From Paenibacillus sanguinis 2301083 = DSM 16941 (GTDB lineage Bacteria > Bacillota > Bacilli > Paenibacillales > Paenibacillaceae): a stretch of DNA of 64,000 nucleotides. The translations under genes were made by a program, and so were the position numbers. The stretch covers positions 437,460 to 501,459 of the forward strand of contig NZ_KB895376.1 of the NCBI RefSeq assembly GCF_000374825.1, read 5' to 3'. Shown here piece by piece: positions 16,027 through 22,899 of this stretch. Positions within the stretch are counted from its first letter, which is position 1. The number at the start of each line of letters is the position of its first letter. Under the pieces are notes generated by a model. The model did not search any database and was not told the DNA's origin. It worked only from the letters and a program-made list of their open reading frames with translations.

Positions 16027-17235
16027 TTATTTCACTCCCAACGGGATAAAGTGACTGGCATTGCCGGTAATCAGCCCGCCGGCCCGCCCCAGCATGCCGC
16101 AAGGGGTTCCGTTCAGCATGAACAGGCCGGTCAAGAGGTGGTATTCTCCATAAGCCGTCTGAATGCGCGCCAAGTCTGCCCTCTTTTGATAGACCGAAGG
16201 AAATAACACACTGCTGTCAAACCCCTCCTGATCCTCCAGTTCAAGCTGACCTTCGGCATCAAACATCCGTACCGAGCCTCCCTCGCGCCCGAACATTGAC
16301 TTGGAAACGAAGCTGCCGGAGAAAACCGGCTTGTTATACGTGGGCAATACGTATTTCGCAATCGCCTCACGCTCTTGATCGTTGAACAGCAGTCCCAATT
16401 CGTAAAGTCCCCAAGCCGCTGCCAGCAGACCCTTGGATTGCAGCAAAATACTATGCGGTCCGTTGAATATTGTCAGCCTTCCCGTCTCAATGGCATAGCT
16501 GAGTGCTTCCCCGGCATCGTCCACAGCCATCCATTCTTTTGGATATAAGGCAAACATCCGCTCGACGATACGATTGTCCTTGGTCTTTAGCGTCCCTTCA
16601 TCGACCCATAACTCCAAGCAATCCTCATAATGAAGCTTGAGCCCGCTGTGACGTCCCAAGGCTTCAATCGTCCCGGAATCCTCCAAGTGTTGTCCATATT
16701 CCATGCATGCCACCGTATCAGGCTGTTCCGTTGCCCAGGCCTCGGCAAGAAGCTCCTTCATGCGAGCATTGGGTGAAGTGTAGCCTGCTTGCTCCATCAG
16801 CCAAGGCGTGGCAATCGAGGACTCGACGTACCCGGTCGGCGTATCGGCGTTCAACTCCAGCAGCTTGATGGCTCCTTCGCTTGAGATGGCAAAGTCAAAC
16901 CGCGCATAACGGCTAATGAGCCCTGGCTCCGGCATTGGCAATTCATCAAGCATGGTCCATAGCACCGGCGGAATGCCAATTAATTCGTACAAATCATGCC
17001 GCAGGTGGATATAACGTACCGTTTTATCCAGAATAGTCCATAGTCTTGCCGCTGCCTGCTCCAACTCCATATACAGCGACTTCGGCATCAGTACCAATTG
17101 ATCCATCCAATACTGCTCTTCCTCAATATCCGCCCAGGTAAAGCCCAATTCAGCGAGTTGCCGCACCCGCTCCTCCCGATTGGCATGGGGCTGACCAACG
17201 ACCTCAAATACAGAGCTGCTGTTCTCGCCCGTCAT
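16027..17235 (-). CDS. glutathionylspermidine-synthase-like ATP-grasp ligase (YjfC/YgiC type)
   Basis: This 402-residue protein matches the preATP-grasp plus ATP-grasp layout of the GSP-synthase C-terminal family. Landmarks are ISRYARFDFAISSEGAIKLLELNADTPTGYVESS (spread over about 120-155), FNGPHSILLQSKG, KYVLPTYNKPVFSGSFVSK and SKSMFGREGG. The E. coli enzyme of this fold joins the glycine carboxylate of glutathione to spermidine. The stand-alone YjfC/YgiC relatives lack the amidase half, and their substrates are unknown. The gene overlaps the upstream Ser/Gly-rich protein gene by ATGA, hinting that this protein, which ends in Gly-Gly, could be its substrate or partner. Confidence 0.87.
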   Translation of the reverse strand: MTGENSSSVFEVVGQPHANREERVRQLAELGFTWADIEEEQYWMDQLVLMPKSLYMELEQAAARLWTILDKTVRYIHLRHDLYELIGIPPVLWTMLDELPMPEPGLISRYARFDFAISSEGAIKLLELNADTPTGYVESSIATPWLMEQAGYTSPNARMKELLAEAWATEQPDTVACMEYGQHLEDSGTIEALGRHSGLKLHYEDCLELWVDEGTLKTKDNRIVERMFALYPKEWMAVDDAGEALSYAIETGRLTIFNGPHSILLQSKGLLAAAWGLYELGLLFNDQEREAIAKYVLPTYNKPVFSGSFVSKSMFGREGGSVRMFDAEGQLELEDQEGFDSSVLFPSVYQKRADLARIQTAYGEYHLLTGLFMLNGTPCGMLGRAGGLITGNASHFIPLGVK

Positions 17236-17993
17236 CCGCCAAAGAACCCTTTGCTTGAACGACCCGAGGATGAGCCGGAAATGGAGCTTTTGGATGAACC
17301 GGAGGAGCCGGAAGATGAACCCAAACCGCTAGACTTGCCCCCGATTCCTCCCGCTTTTGACGAGGTCGAGCGCCGAACAATAGACCCGGTCGAAGATGTA
17401 GATGTCTTTGGCCGGACGACGGAGCCCGCGGTTTGTTTATTCTGAAATGTATCACTGGAATAGGATTTGGGCTTATAGGGCGTTGACGTGCCAGCGTAGT
17501 ACCCGCGATTATTTTCATGCCAGCGGCTGGACGAGTAGTTAGCTCCGCTGTTGAACAGCAGATGATATAGCAGCATATCGTCCCAGCCAAACCCGGAATG
17601 GTAGACGACCGGGCTGGCAGACGTTCCACTACCACTACCCGAGCCGGAGCTTCCTTCTGCACTTTCTGCGGTCCCTTCCTCTTCTTCCTCTACCGGAAGC
17701 GGAAGACTCCAGTCTACATTTTTATCAAAATACTGCTTTACTTCCTCCGTTGACCAAGCCACAAGCTGGGGCTCCTCCCCGCCAGCACTAGTGCCAGCAG
17801 CCGTAACTCCCGAGCCGGGTATCAAGAAGGCATTCGCCAATAGCGCAATGCCCAGCGAGGTGGACAATACACGCAGCGGCTTGCCCTCGGATGTCAAAAA
17901 CTTCGAACCTGCGGACTCCCGCTCCGAATGCTTCCGTTGCTGGTCTGCTGAAGTTGCTTTCTCTGGGGATGTTGTTTTTTCATTATTAGTCAA
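17232..17993 (-). CDS. Ser/Gly-rich exported protein with Gly-Gly C-terminus, ATP-grasp partner
   Basis: The 253-residue protein has a charged N-terminus (about 1-40), one hydrophobic stretch (about 42-60, LSTSLGIALLANAFLIPG), an acidic run of five Glu, a conserved-looking patch GFGWDDMLLYHLLF (about 130-145), and then a low-complexity Ser/Gly/Lys tail ending in SSKGFFGG. It looks membrane-tethered or secreted. The aromatic-plus-glycine end recalls E. coli YgiB/YjfM proteins, which sit beside YgiC/YjfC ligases. The start is TTG with GGAGGG 8 nt upstream. It is first in the operon and overlaps the ligase gene. Function unknown; substrate role is inferred. Confidence 0.8.
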   Translation of the reverse strand: MTNNEKTTSPEKATSADQQRKHSERESAGSKFLTSEGKPLRVLSTSLGIALLANAFLIPGSGVTAAGTSAGGEEPQLVAWSTEEVKQYFDKNVDWSLPLPVEEEEEGTAESAEGSSGSGSGSGTSASPVVYHSGFGWDDMLLYHLLFNSGANYSSSRWHENNRGYYAGTSTPYKPKSYSSDTFQNKQTAGSVVRPKTSTSSTGSIVRRSTSSKAGGIGGKSSGLGSSSGSSGSSKSSISGSSSGRSSKGFFGG

Positions 17994-18137
17994 AACCGGT
18001 TCCCTCCTTACGAACTTGCCAAGAACCTTGCTTTTTTGTGCTGCTTATCCCTGCTTATCGTGCATATCGTGTGTATTCTTACCTGGTCAGACTTAGGTAT
18101 AAATCCAAACTGACTTAGTCAAAAAACCTAATTAAAG

Positions 18138-18216
18138 CTTAGCGTTACTTGCTCAGGCTCAGTGGTTTTGCCCAAACTCAGCGGCATTTGCCCAGACCTA
18201 GCGATATTTGCTTATA
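18138..18216. repeat. degenerate 20-bp tandem repeat upstream of the ATP-grasp operon
   Basis: Four units start at 18138, 18158, 18177 and 18197 (19-20 bp each). Their consensus is close to CTCAGCGGTATTTGCCCAGA, with a partial fifth unit after 18217. They lie between the small gene at 18228 and the TTG start at 17993. The rest of 17994-18137 shows only AT-rich sequence. Confidence 0.6.
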
Positions 18217-18227
18217 CTTAGTTATAC

Positions 18228-18431
18228 TTAGTCGTGTGCAATCGGTACGAGCAGTAGCTCCAGCTTGCCCTCATCCACATTCAAGCGACCTTCCACCGTC
18301 TCAAATTCCCGCTTGTCTACCACCAGATAATTAACATGCTCCAGCGCCGCAATCATATTACCGCTCCATACGCGCTCTTCAAGCTCCTTCAATTCTCCAC
18401 CCGGAAGCTTCTCATACAATTTCACACTCAT
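18228..18431 (-). CDS. small conserved-looking hypothetical protein
   Basis: The 67-residue protein begins MSVKLYEKLPGGELKELEER and continues with an alternating hydrophobic pattern that could form beta strands (ALEHVNYLVVDKREFETVEGRL). It is soluble, with no signal peptide. I prefer 18431 as start over the open frame to 18482, whose extra residues look like non-coding translation. The ribosome binding site is weak (CAGGAA). It lies upstream of the ATP-grasp operon on the same strand, across a repeat region. Family not recognised. Confidence 0.6.
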   Translation of the reverse strand: MSVKLYEKLPGGELKELEERVWSGNMIAALEHVNYLVVDKREFETVEGRLNVDEGKLELLLVPIAHD

Positions 18432-18568
18432 TTCCTGCACCAAACAAACCACCCTCTCTATGGATATTGTACAAATATACATGAAGACTTAACAATAAAT
18501 AATATTTAAATCCGGCTACCAGCTATAAGTTGAACTTATGATTTACGCAAAGAAGTGGACGAAAAAAT

Positions 18569-18644
18569 GTTCTTACGAGCACTGTTGCTCACGGATTTCT
18601 TTGATTCAACAAATTTTTAAGTAGAAATCCATTCCCAAAGGCGA
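18569..18644. repeat. dispersed intergenic repeat, copy A
   Basis: This stretch aligns with 56820-56898. Shared blocks are GTTCTT, CTCA-GGATTT, GATTCAA-AAATT and GAAATCCATTC-CAAAGGCGA. The core GGATTTC...GAAATCC can form a hairpin. Both copies are intergenic and lie in the same orientation. Confidence 0.6.
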
Positions 18645-18856
18645 ACGCTGCAAGCATAACAATAAACCCTGTGTACTAAAATGCACGGGAATTAAACTGT
18701 CTGCAGCAACGCAGTGAGCAAACCACAATTCTTTAAAAAACTATTAAAAAACACGCTATGTATTGATACGCAATGACGACCGCTTAGTTTCATCTGTAGA
18801 CAGGCTACTGAGGATGAATGCACGGGGAAACATTAGAAAACGAAATAGTATAGGTC

Positions 18857-18886
18857 TGGACGAGGTTTTCCGATCTGCTCTATACT
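18857..18886 (+). promoter_or_regulatory. promoter of the rod-shaped RNA
   Basis: TGGACG (18857-18862), an 18-nt spacer and TATACT (18881-18886) form a good sigma-A-type promoter. It points at the structured RNA that begins near 18893. Confidence 0.55.
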
Positions 18887-18892
18887 AAGGAC

Positions 18893-19006
18893 AAGACGAA
18901 GCACGTCCCGCACAGTTGCTCCAAGGACTGGTTACAGGGCGGCGCCAACCCTCACGGGTGCAGCGCCCTGAATCACAGTTCGGGAGATAGTGCGGGACGT
19001 TTTTTT
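18893..19006 (+). ncRNA. rod-shaped structured RNA ending in its own terminator
   Basis: Right after a predicted promoter, 18903-18913 (ACGTCCCGCAC) pairs perfectly with 18990-19000 (GTGCGGGACGT), followed by seven T. Inside, CTCC/GGAG, GGACTG/CAGTTC, CAGGGCG/CGCCCTG and ACCC/GGGT stack in order, with small internal loops. The whole transcript of about 114 nt would fold as one long rod. Overall shape recalls SRP or 6S RNA, but the SRP tetraloop/GGAAGGAAGCAG motif is absent and the length is too short for Firmicute 6S. It could be an independent small RNA or a terminating leader of the gene at 19087. Not recognised as a known family. Confidence 0.55.
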
Positions 19007-19086
19007 GTCAGCGGTGGTTTTTTCGAGAGAACTGACTACCATTGAATCGGCTTGTTGCCGGGATAAGAGAGGTTAGGTGAACTGGG

Positions 19087-19758
19087 ATGAGTTATGAAGA
19101 AAGCTATGCTGTCTTTATGGAAAAGCATCTCGCGGCAAGAAGTGGCGAACGCCGCGCAAGGCTGGAGCGAGGTCATGCCCATGCAGAGTCTGTGTTTCTA
19201 AGGCAGGTATGGTGGCCGCTTCGTGGTGATTTCGCAGGCTTACACCCTGAGTATGAAGTGGGTGATTGGCGAGGAAGACCCTTTTTTGCCGACTTTGCCT
19301 GGTTGCCGGGACAAGTAAAGCTGCTACTGGAGATTAAGGGTTACTCGGTTCATGTGAGGGATATGGATCGGCAAAAATACTGCCGTGAGCTCAATCGGGA
19401 AACCTTCCTGCATGCGATGGGCTATCAGGTGATTTCATTGGCTTATGATGACGTTGAGCAGCGCCCGGACTTGTGCATCAATTTGTTGCGCATGGTGTTA
19501 AGCCGCTATCTTCCCGCCCAAGCTCCCGTCTCACGTGGCTTGATCGCGGAGAAAGAGATCATTCGACTAGCCGCCCGTCAAGCACGTCCCATTCGTCCGA
19601 TCGATGTGAAGCAGCACTTCGAGTTAGATCACAAAACAGCCGTACTTATGCTGCGTAAATTGCAGGCCAATGGCTGGATCAAGCCCGTCTATCGCGGCAG
19701 CGGGCAGCGAATTGTGGGATATGAACTGGTGCGGGGCGCACTTAACTTTTTGGAGTAA
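19087..19758 (+). CDS. PD-(D/E)XK-nuclease-like protein with C-terminal winged helix
   Basis: In the N-terminal half of this 223-residue protein, PFFADFAWLP followed 10 residues later by LLLEIKGYSVH resembles the D-x(n)-ExK catalytic core of restriction-endonuclease-fold proteins. LNRETFLHAMGYQVISLAYDDV then matches the helix and last strand seen in DUF559/Vsr-like domains. The C-terminal third (about 165-220) looks like a winged helix (PIRPIDVKQHF, DHKTAVLMLRKLQANGWIKPV). It could be a DNA-binding nuclease or a repurposed regulator. It is a lone gene between non-coding regions, 80 nt after the terminator of the rod RNA. Function not known. Confidence 0.7.
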   Translation: MSYEESYAVFMEKHLAARSGERRARLERGHAHAESVFLRQVWWPLRGDFAGLHPEYEVGDWRGRPFFADFAWLPGQVKLLLEIKGYSVHVRDMDRQKYCRELNRETFLHAMGYQVISLAYDDVEQRPDLCINLLRMVLSRYLPAQAPVSRGLIAEKEIIRLAARQARPIRPIDVKQHFELDHKTAVLMLRKLQANGWIKPVYRGSGQRIVGYELVRGALNFLE

Positions 19759-19960
19759 TAGTAGGTGCAGCAGGTGCACGTGGTTCGACCGCCCCGTTAT
19801 ACAGTGAAGCACCGCGCGTTGGGAGAACCACGATGGAGGCGGAGTGGGGAGAGAACGGCAGGATGCGAGTCCTGGCAGTGGAGGATTGGCGTAAGTGAGG
19901 GAGGAGTTCGATAGAGAGATGAGTTCGGTCGGAGGAGAGGTGGAGTGTAGCTAGAAGTAG

Positions 19961-20093
19961 GCAGAAGTTAGATGAGTGTGAAAGACGGCTACAGGTGCAC
20001 TAGCTGGGAGTGTGGGGAGCAGCCAGAGGGATGCAGAAGTTGGAAGAGTGTGAATGGGGCATTGGCCGGGAGTGTGAGAGCAGCCAGAGGTAA
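19961..20093. repeat. imperfect tandem duplication of about 70 bp
   Basis: GCAGAAGTTAGATGAGTGTG at 19961 and GCAGAAGTTGGAAGAGTGTG at 20033 begin two units. Both end with GGGAGTGTG, GAGCAGCCAGAGG. The middle parts differ by about 11 bp in length. The region is purine-rich and shows no coding potential. Confidence 0.65.
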
Positions 20094-20117
20094 GCAGGAT
20101 TAGTGATAAGTACAAGG

Positions 20118-20162
20118 CTTAACAAGCTTAACGAACTTAGCGAACTTAACGAACTTAGCAGG
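20118..20162. repeat. 9-bp tandem array, five units
   Basis: Five contiguous 9-mers follow the pattern CTTA(A/G)C(G/A)A(A/G): CTTAACAAG, CTTAACGAA, CTTAGCGAA, CTTAACGAA, CTTAGCAGG. It ends one base before the target duplication of the MITE-like element. Confidence 0.75.
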
Positions 20163-20169
20163 AAAATCT

Positions 20170-20278
20170 CAGACTGTTGAGAAAGGGCGTAACGTACCAT
20201 TTCTATGGAGAAGAACCCTTATAGGCTAAGGGCTCATCTATGCGAGATGTACAGAAAACCAACTTTCTCAACAATCTG
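20170..20278. mobile_element. MITE-like element with 16-bp inverted ends and target duplication
   Basis: CAGACTGTTGAGAAAG (20170-20185) and CTTTCTCAACAATCTG (20263-20278) are inverted repeats with one mismatch. The element is 109 bp, non-coding, and flanked by direct repeats AAAATCT (20163-20169 and 20279-20285). Removing it restores GGAAAATCTCCCGCTAAT, which matches the inverse of the repeat motif at 60432-60447 (ATTAGCGGGAGAAATTCC). This independent empty-site support makes a genuine insertion likely. No transposase is in the window. Confidence 0.7.
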
Positions 20279-20323
20279 AAAATCTCCCGCTAATTGTTGT
20301 TATTTATAATGGAAACTGTTATT

Positions 20324-20470
20324 AGCTGGAAATCCTCCATATAATATTGCCTAAATTGCCCATTAGGGCCGAATTCGGGTGAATTAGATGGAGGATTTCC
20401 CTATAAACCTCTAATTTTGCTCATTTTAGTAAAATTAACATGAGAATTTCCCTATAAAGTTATACAGCTA
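20324..20470. repeat. dispersed GGAAATCCTCCAT repeat, copy 1
   Basis: AGCTGGAAATCCTCCATATA at 20324 recurs as AGCTGGAATTCCTCCATATA at 60373. Inside this copy, GGAAATCCTCCAT is matched in inverse by ATGGAGGATTTCC near 20388, so it can fold as a hairpin with 13-bp arms. A further diverged unit (GAGAATTTCCCTATAA) follows. Confidence 0.6.
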
Positions 20471-20499
20471 AGCATTTATTCCCCGCAGCACACAGCACT

Positions 20500-20645
20500 A
20501 GGGCCGGGGACTAGGGCGGCCAGCTCTCGGGGCTATGGCTAGGCCGTAGCTAGGGCTCGGGCCGGGGCTAGGCCGGAGCTAGGGCTGGAGCTAGGGCTAG
20601 GCCGGAGCTAGAGCTAGAGCTAAAGCCAGTGCCGGAGCTAGGACC
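20500..20645. repeat. GC-rich GGAGCTA/GGGCTA array
   Basis: Irregular hexamer-like units (GGAGCTAGGGCT, GGCCGGAGCTA, GAGCTAGAGCTA) are repeated without a clear reading frame. It is simple-sequence DNA between the dispersed repeat and the end of the transporter gene. Confidence 0.55.
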
Positions 20646-20737
20646 AACTTCATGCCAGCCCAAGCCGTTCTCCTCCCCATGCTCCCCCGCTTCTTCATCC
20701 TCCATCCTTCCCTCGACCTTCCTACAACCTTCCTTCC

Positions 20738-22201
20738 CTACACCATGAACATCGCAACCACAGTGGTCACGGCCAGGCCGATGAGCACCGGCTTCAGGTT
20801 GCGGCGGGCCAGCTCAAACGGGCTCACGCCGCATATGGCGGCAGCGGGGATGAGCGCCCACGGGATCAAGGTGCCGCCGCCAACCCAGATGGCGGCAACC
20901 TGCCCCAGCGCCGTCAGTGTGGCCGTGCCACCACCGATGGCGGTGCCAAACAGTTGGGCGATGGAACCGGCCAACGAAATGCCCGAGAAGCCGGAGCCGT
21001 CCAGGCCGGTAATCGTTCCGGTGACAGCGAGCGTGATGGCGCCAACGCTGCCGTTTAGCGGGACGACACTGGCCAGTGCTAGGCCAAGGTCGTTCACGAT
21101 GCCGTGGGAGGTCGCCGGGAGGACCTGCCCGAATAGCTCCGTAAATGCGGCATCCCCCAGATAGAAAAAGGCCGCAATCGGAATCACAGGGCCAAATACC
21201 TTGAAGCCAAAGGTTAAGCCTTCAATCAGATAAGAGGTGACCTTCTCCAGGCCGTGATCACGGTGCGCAAGCAAGGTGACTCCGATCAGGATGAGCACGG
21301 CTGTTCCGCCCACCAATGCAGTAGCATCACCACCTTGGAGCCCGAGCACAAACATCGCGGCAACATCCGCAGCGAATAGCAGTGGAATCAAAATGGCAAG
21401 CCATCTTCTGACCCGTGGACGGAGTACGCCGTCCGTGCCTTCCTCGGAGTTGTCCCCCTCCTTGCTATCCTTTCGCCTTTCCTCGCTTGTCGGACGGCTC
21501 TCAACCAGTCCTCCATCAGCTCCCTTCAACTTCACCAGGCCGTCACGCCATGTGCCGTTACGCTGATCACGTCGCATCATCCAATAAGCGGCAATCGTAC
21601 TTACCGCCCCCATCACAATGACCAACGGTACGCTGGCCGACATCACACTGCTGACAGGCAGCCCCGCCGCATCAGCAGTCAGCTTGGGTGCACCCTGAAT
21701 AATGTAGTCCCCGGACAAAGCAATGCCATGCCCGAACAGGTTCATTGCCATCGCTGCACCCAAAGCCGGCAGTCCTACCCGTATGGCCACCGGCAGGAGC
21801 ACCGCACCCACAAGCGCTACCGCCGGAGAGGGCCAGAAGAACAAGGAGGTTACCATCATAATCAGGCCAATTCCCCAATAAGCCATGGCTGGCGTGCGTA
21901 AGAAACGCGTCAAAGGAGCCACCATCGTCTCATTGATGCCAGTGAGAATCAGCACTCGGCTCATCGCCACAATAATGGAGATGATCATAATCGTCCCCAT
22001 CAATTCCCGCGTCGCATAAACAAATGATTGAAATATTCCCGAGATCGAACCGCTAAGCGTTTCCGTGGCCAGCAGGCCTAATGTGAAAATCCCCACCACA
22101 CAGATCATAGTGGTATCTCGCCGCCGGATCAGTAGGGCCATAATGAACACGATAAAGGACAGGTACACCATATGAATTGCCGATAATTCAGTTCCTGTCA
22201 T
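20738..22201 (-). CDS. polytopic membrane transporter of ion-transporter type
   Basis: The predicted 487-residue protein has about 12 membrane helices with a charged, Glu/Lys-rich loop in the middle (about residues 235-265). Repeated Gly/Ser/Asn-containing helical breaks (FFWPSPAVALVGAVLLP, GDYIIQGAPKL, VPLNGSVGAITLAVTG) recall ion-transporter-superfamily carriers for carboxylates or Na+/H+ exchange. No family-specific motif allows a substrate call. The start is placed at 22201, with GGAAAGGGG upstream; the open frame to 22225 begins with an unlikely TTG. It is the downstream neighbour of a small membrane protein gene, about 180 nt away. Confidence 0.75.
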   Translation of the reverse strand: MTGTELSAIHMVYLSFIVFIMALLIRRRDTTMICVVGIFTLGLLATETLSGSISGIFQSFVYATRELMGTIMIISIIVAMSRVLILTGINETMVAPLTRFLRTPAMAYWGIGLIMMVTSLFFWPSPAVALVGAVLLPVAIRVGLPALGAAMAMNLFGHGIALSGDYIIQGAPKLTADAAGLPVSSVMSASVPLVIVMGAVSTIAAYWMMRRDQRNGTWRDGLVKLKGADGGLVESRPTSEERRKDSKEGDNSEEGTDGVLRPRVRRWLAILIPLLFAADVAAMFVLGLQGGDATALVGGTAVLILIGVTLLAHRDHGLEKVTSYLIEGLTFGFKVFGPVIPIAAFFYLGDAAFTELFGQVLPATSHGIVNDLGLALASVVPLNGSVGAITLAVTGTITGLDGSGFSGISLAGSIAQLFGTAIGGGTATLTALGQVAAIWVGGGTLIPWALIPAAAICGVSPFELARRNLKPVLIGLAVTTVVAMFMV

Positions 22202-22299
22202 GGAGCCGCGCCCCTTTCCCCGCAATTGTCTTATATGCTATGCAGGGGCCCAAGCAAGGGTTCAACTGGGGAAAAGACGATCTTTTTGAAAAGAGCTAC

Positions 22300-22329
22300 A
22301 TCAGCTTATGAATGAATTGGTAAGCTGAT
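22300..22329. terminator. possible weak terminator hairpin before the transporter
   Basis: ATCAGCTTA/TAAGCTGAT form a 9-bp stem with a 12-nt loop. The T-content after it on the minus strand is modest (GTAGCTCTTTT), so termination is uncertain. Confidence 0.35.
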
Positions 22330-22382
22330 TGTTTCTTAACCGTAACCGTGCAGCAGTTGTTGACTTTTCCTAATTTCCCGTA

Positions 22383-22616
22383 CTAGCTTCCGCCACTTAT
22401 AAATTGAAGAATACCAATCAGTACCAACAGACCAAAGACAAGAGCAATGCCGATAATTACCGGAATAACGACTCTGGATACAGTCCTGTTCAGTTTCCTC
22501 GATTGCTCCAGTGTCTGTTCGACCTGATCCAGACGTTGCGTCAAGGCCTCGACCTGTGCCGGGTCTTGGAGTTTGCGCTGCTCTTTCTCCTTCTCCAAAT
22601 CATCATGCTCTACCAA
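22383..22616 (-). CDS. small coiled-coil membrane protein
   Basis: The 77-residue protein has an N-terminal charged coiled-coil helix (about 1-40, EALTQRLDQVEQTLEQSRKL) and one membrane helix (about 48-72, VVIPVIIGIALVFGLLVLIGIL). It starts with TTG, for which GGAGGT 7 nt upstream is ideal. The topology is that of a membrane-anchored oligomeric adaptor. Family not recognised. It may be co-transcribed with the transporter gene downstream. Confidence 0.75.
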   Translation of the reverse strand: MVEHDDLEKEKEQRKLQDPAQVEALTQRLDQVEQTLEQSRKLNRTVSRVVIPVIIGIALVFGLLVLIGILQFISGGS

Positions 22617-22740
22617 TAGTTTGACCTCCTTGAATTGACATACTCTCTACCTTCTCCTCCTTCTCCTCTTCTCCCTTCAAATCCTGCTCAAAACATATGA
22701 CACTGGTGTAATTTCCTAATTTCCACAAAAACAAGCAGGC

Positions 22741-22790
22741 AAAAAAAGGCTGGCCGGAAAACTTTATGTTTTCTCGCCCAACCCTTTTTT
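22741..22790. terminator. bidirectional terminator
   Basis: GGCTGGCCGGAAAAC pairs imperfectly with GTTTTCTCGCCCAACC, flanked by an A-run on the left and CCTTTTTT on the right. Its direction fits termination from both sides. Confidence 0.7.
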
Positions 22791-22899
22791 GCATTTAGAC
22801 ACTTATTGGACAGCCTCTAAGCTATATCACTGCTCCCTCAAATAGCTTATCTCTTCGTAACGCTGGCTGGTCCCGTTTCCAATCTGTCATCCTTACCCG

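Larger units (their letters stand above)
19759..20737. other. 979-bp gene-free region rich in repeats
   Basis: No convincing gene is found. In order it holds a purine-rich stretch with a 70-bp imperfect duplication (19961-20093), a 9-bp tandem array (20118-20162), a MITE-like element (20170-20278), a GGAAATCC dispersed repeat (20324-20470) and a GC-rich GGAGCTA/GGGCTA array (about 20500-20645). Confidence 0.7.

Noticed and set aside
18893-19006. SRP RNA or 6S RNA
   Set aside because: The conserved SRP apical motif (GGAAGGAAGCAG/CCGGAAGG) is missing, and the RNA is far shorter than Firmicute 6S RNA.
19961-20162. CRISPR array
   Set aside because: Repeats are imperfect and directly adjacent, without unique spacers of constant length; no cas genes nearby.
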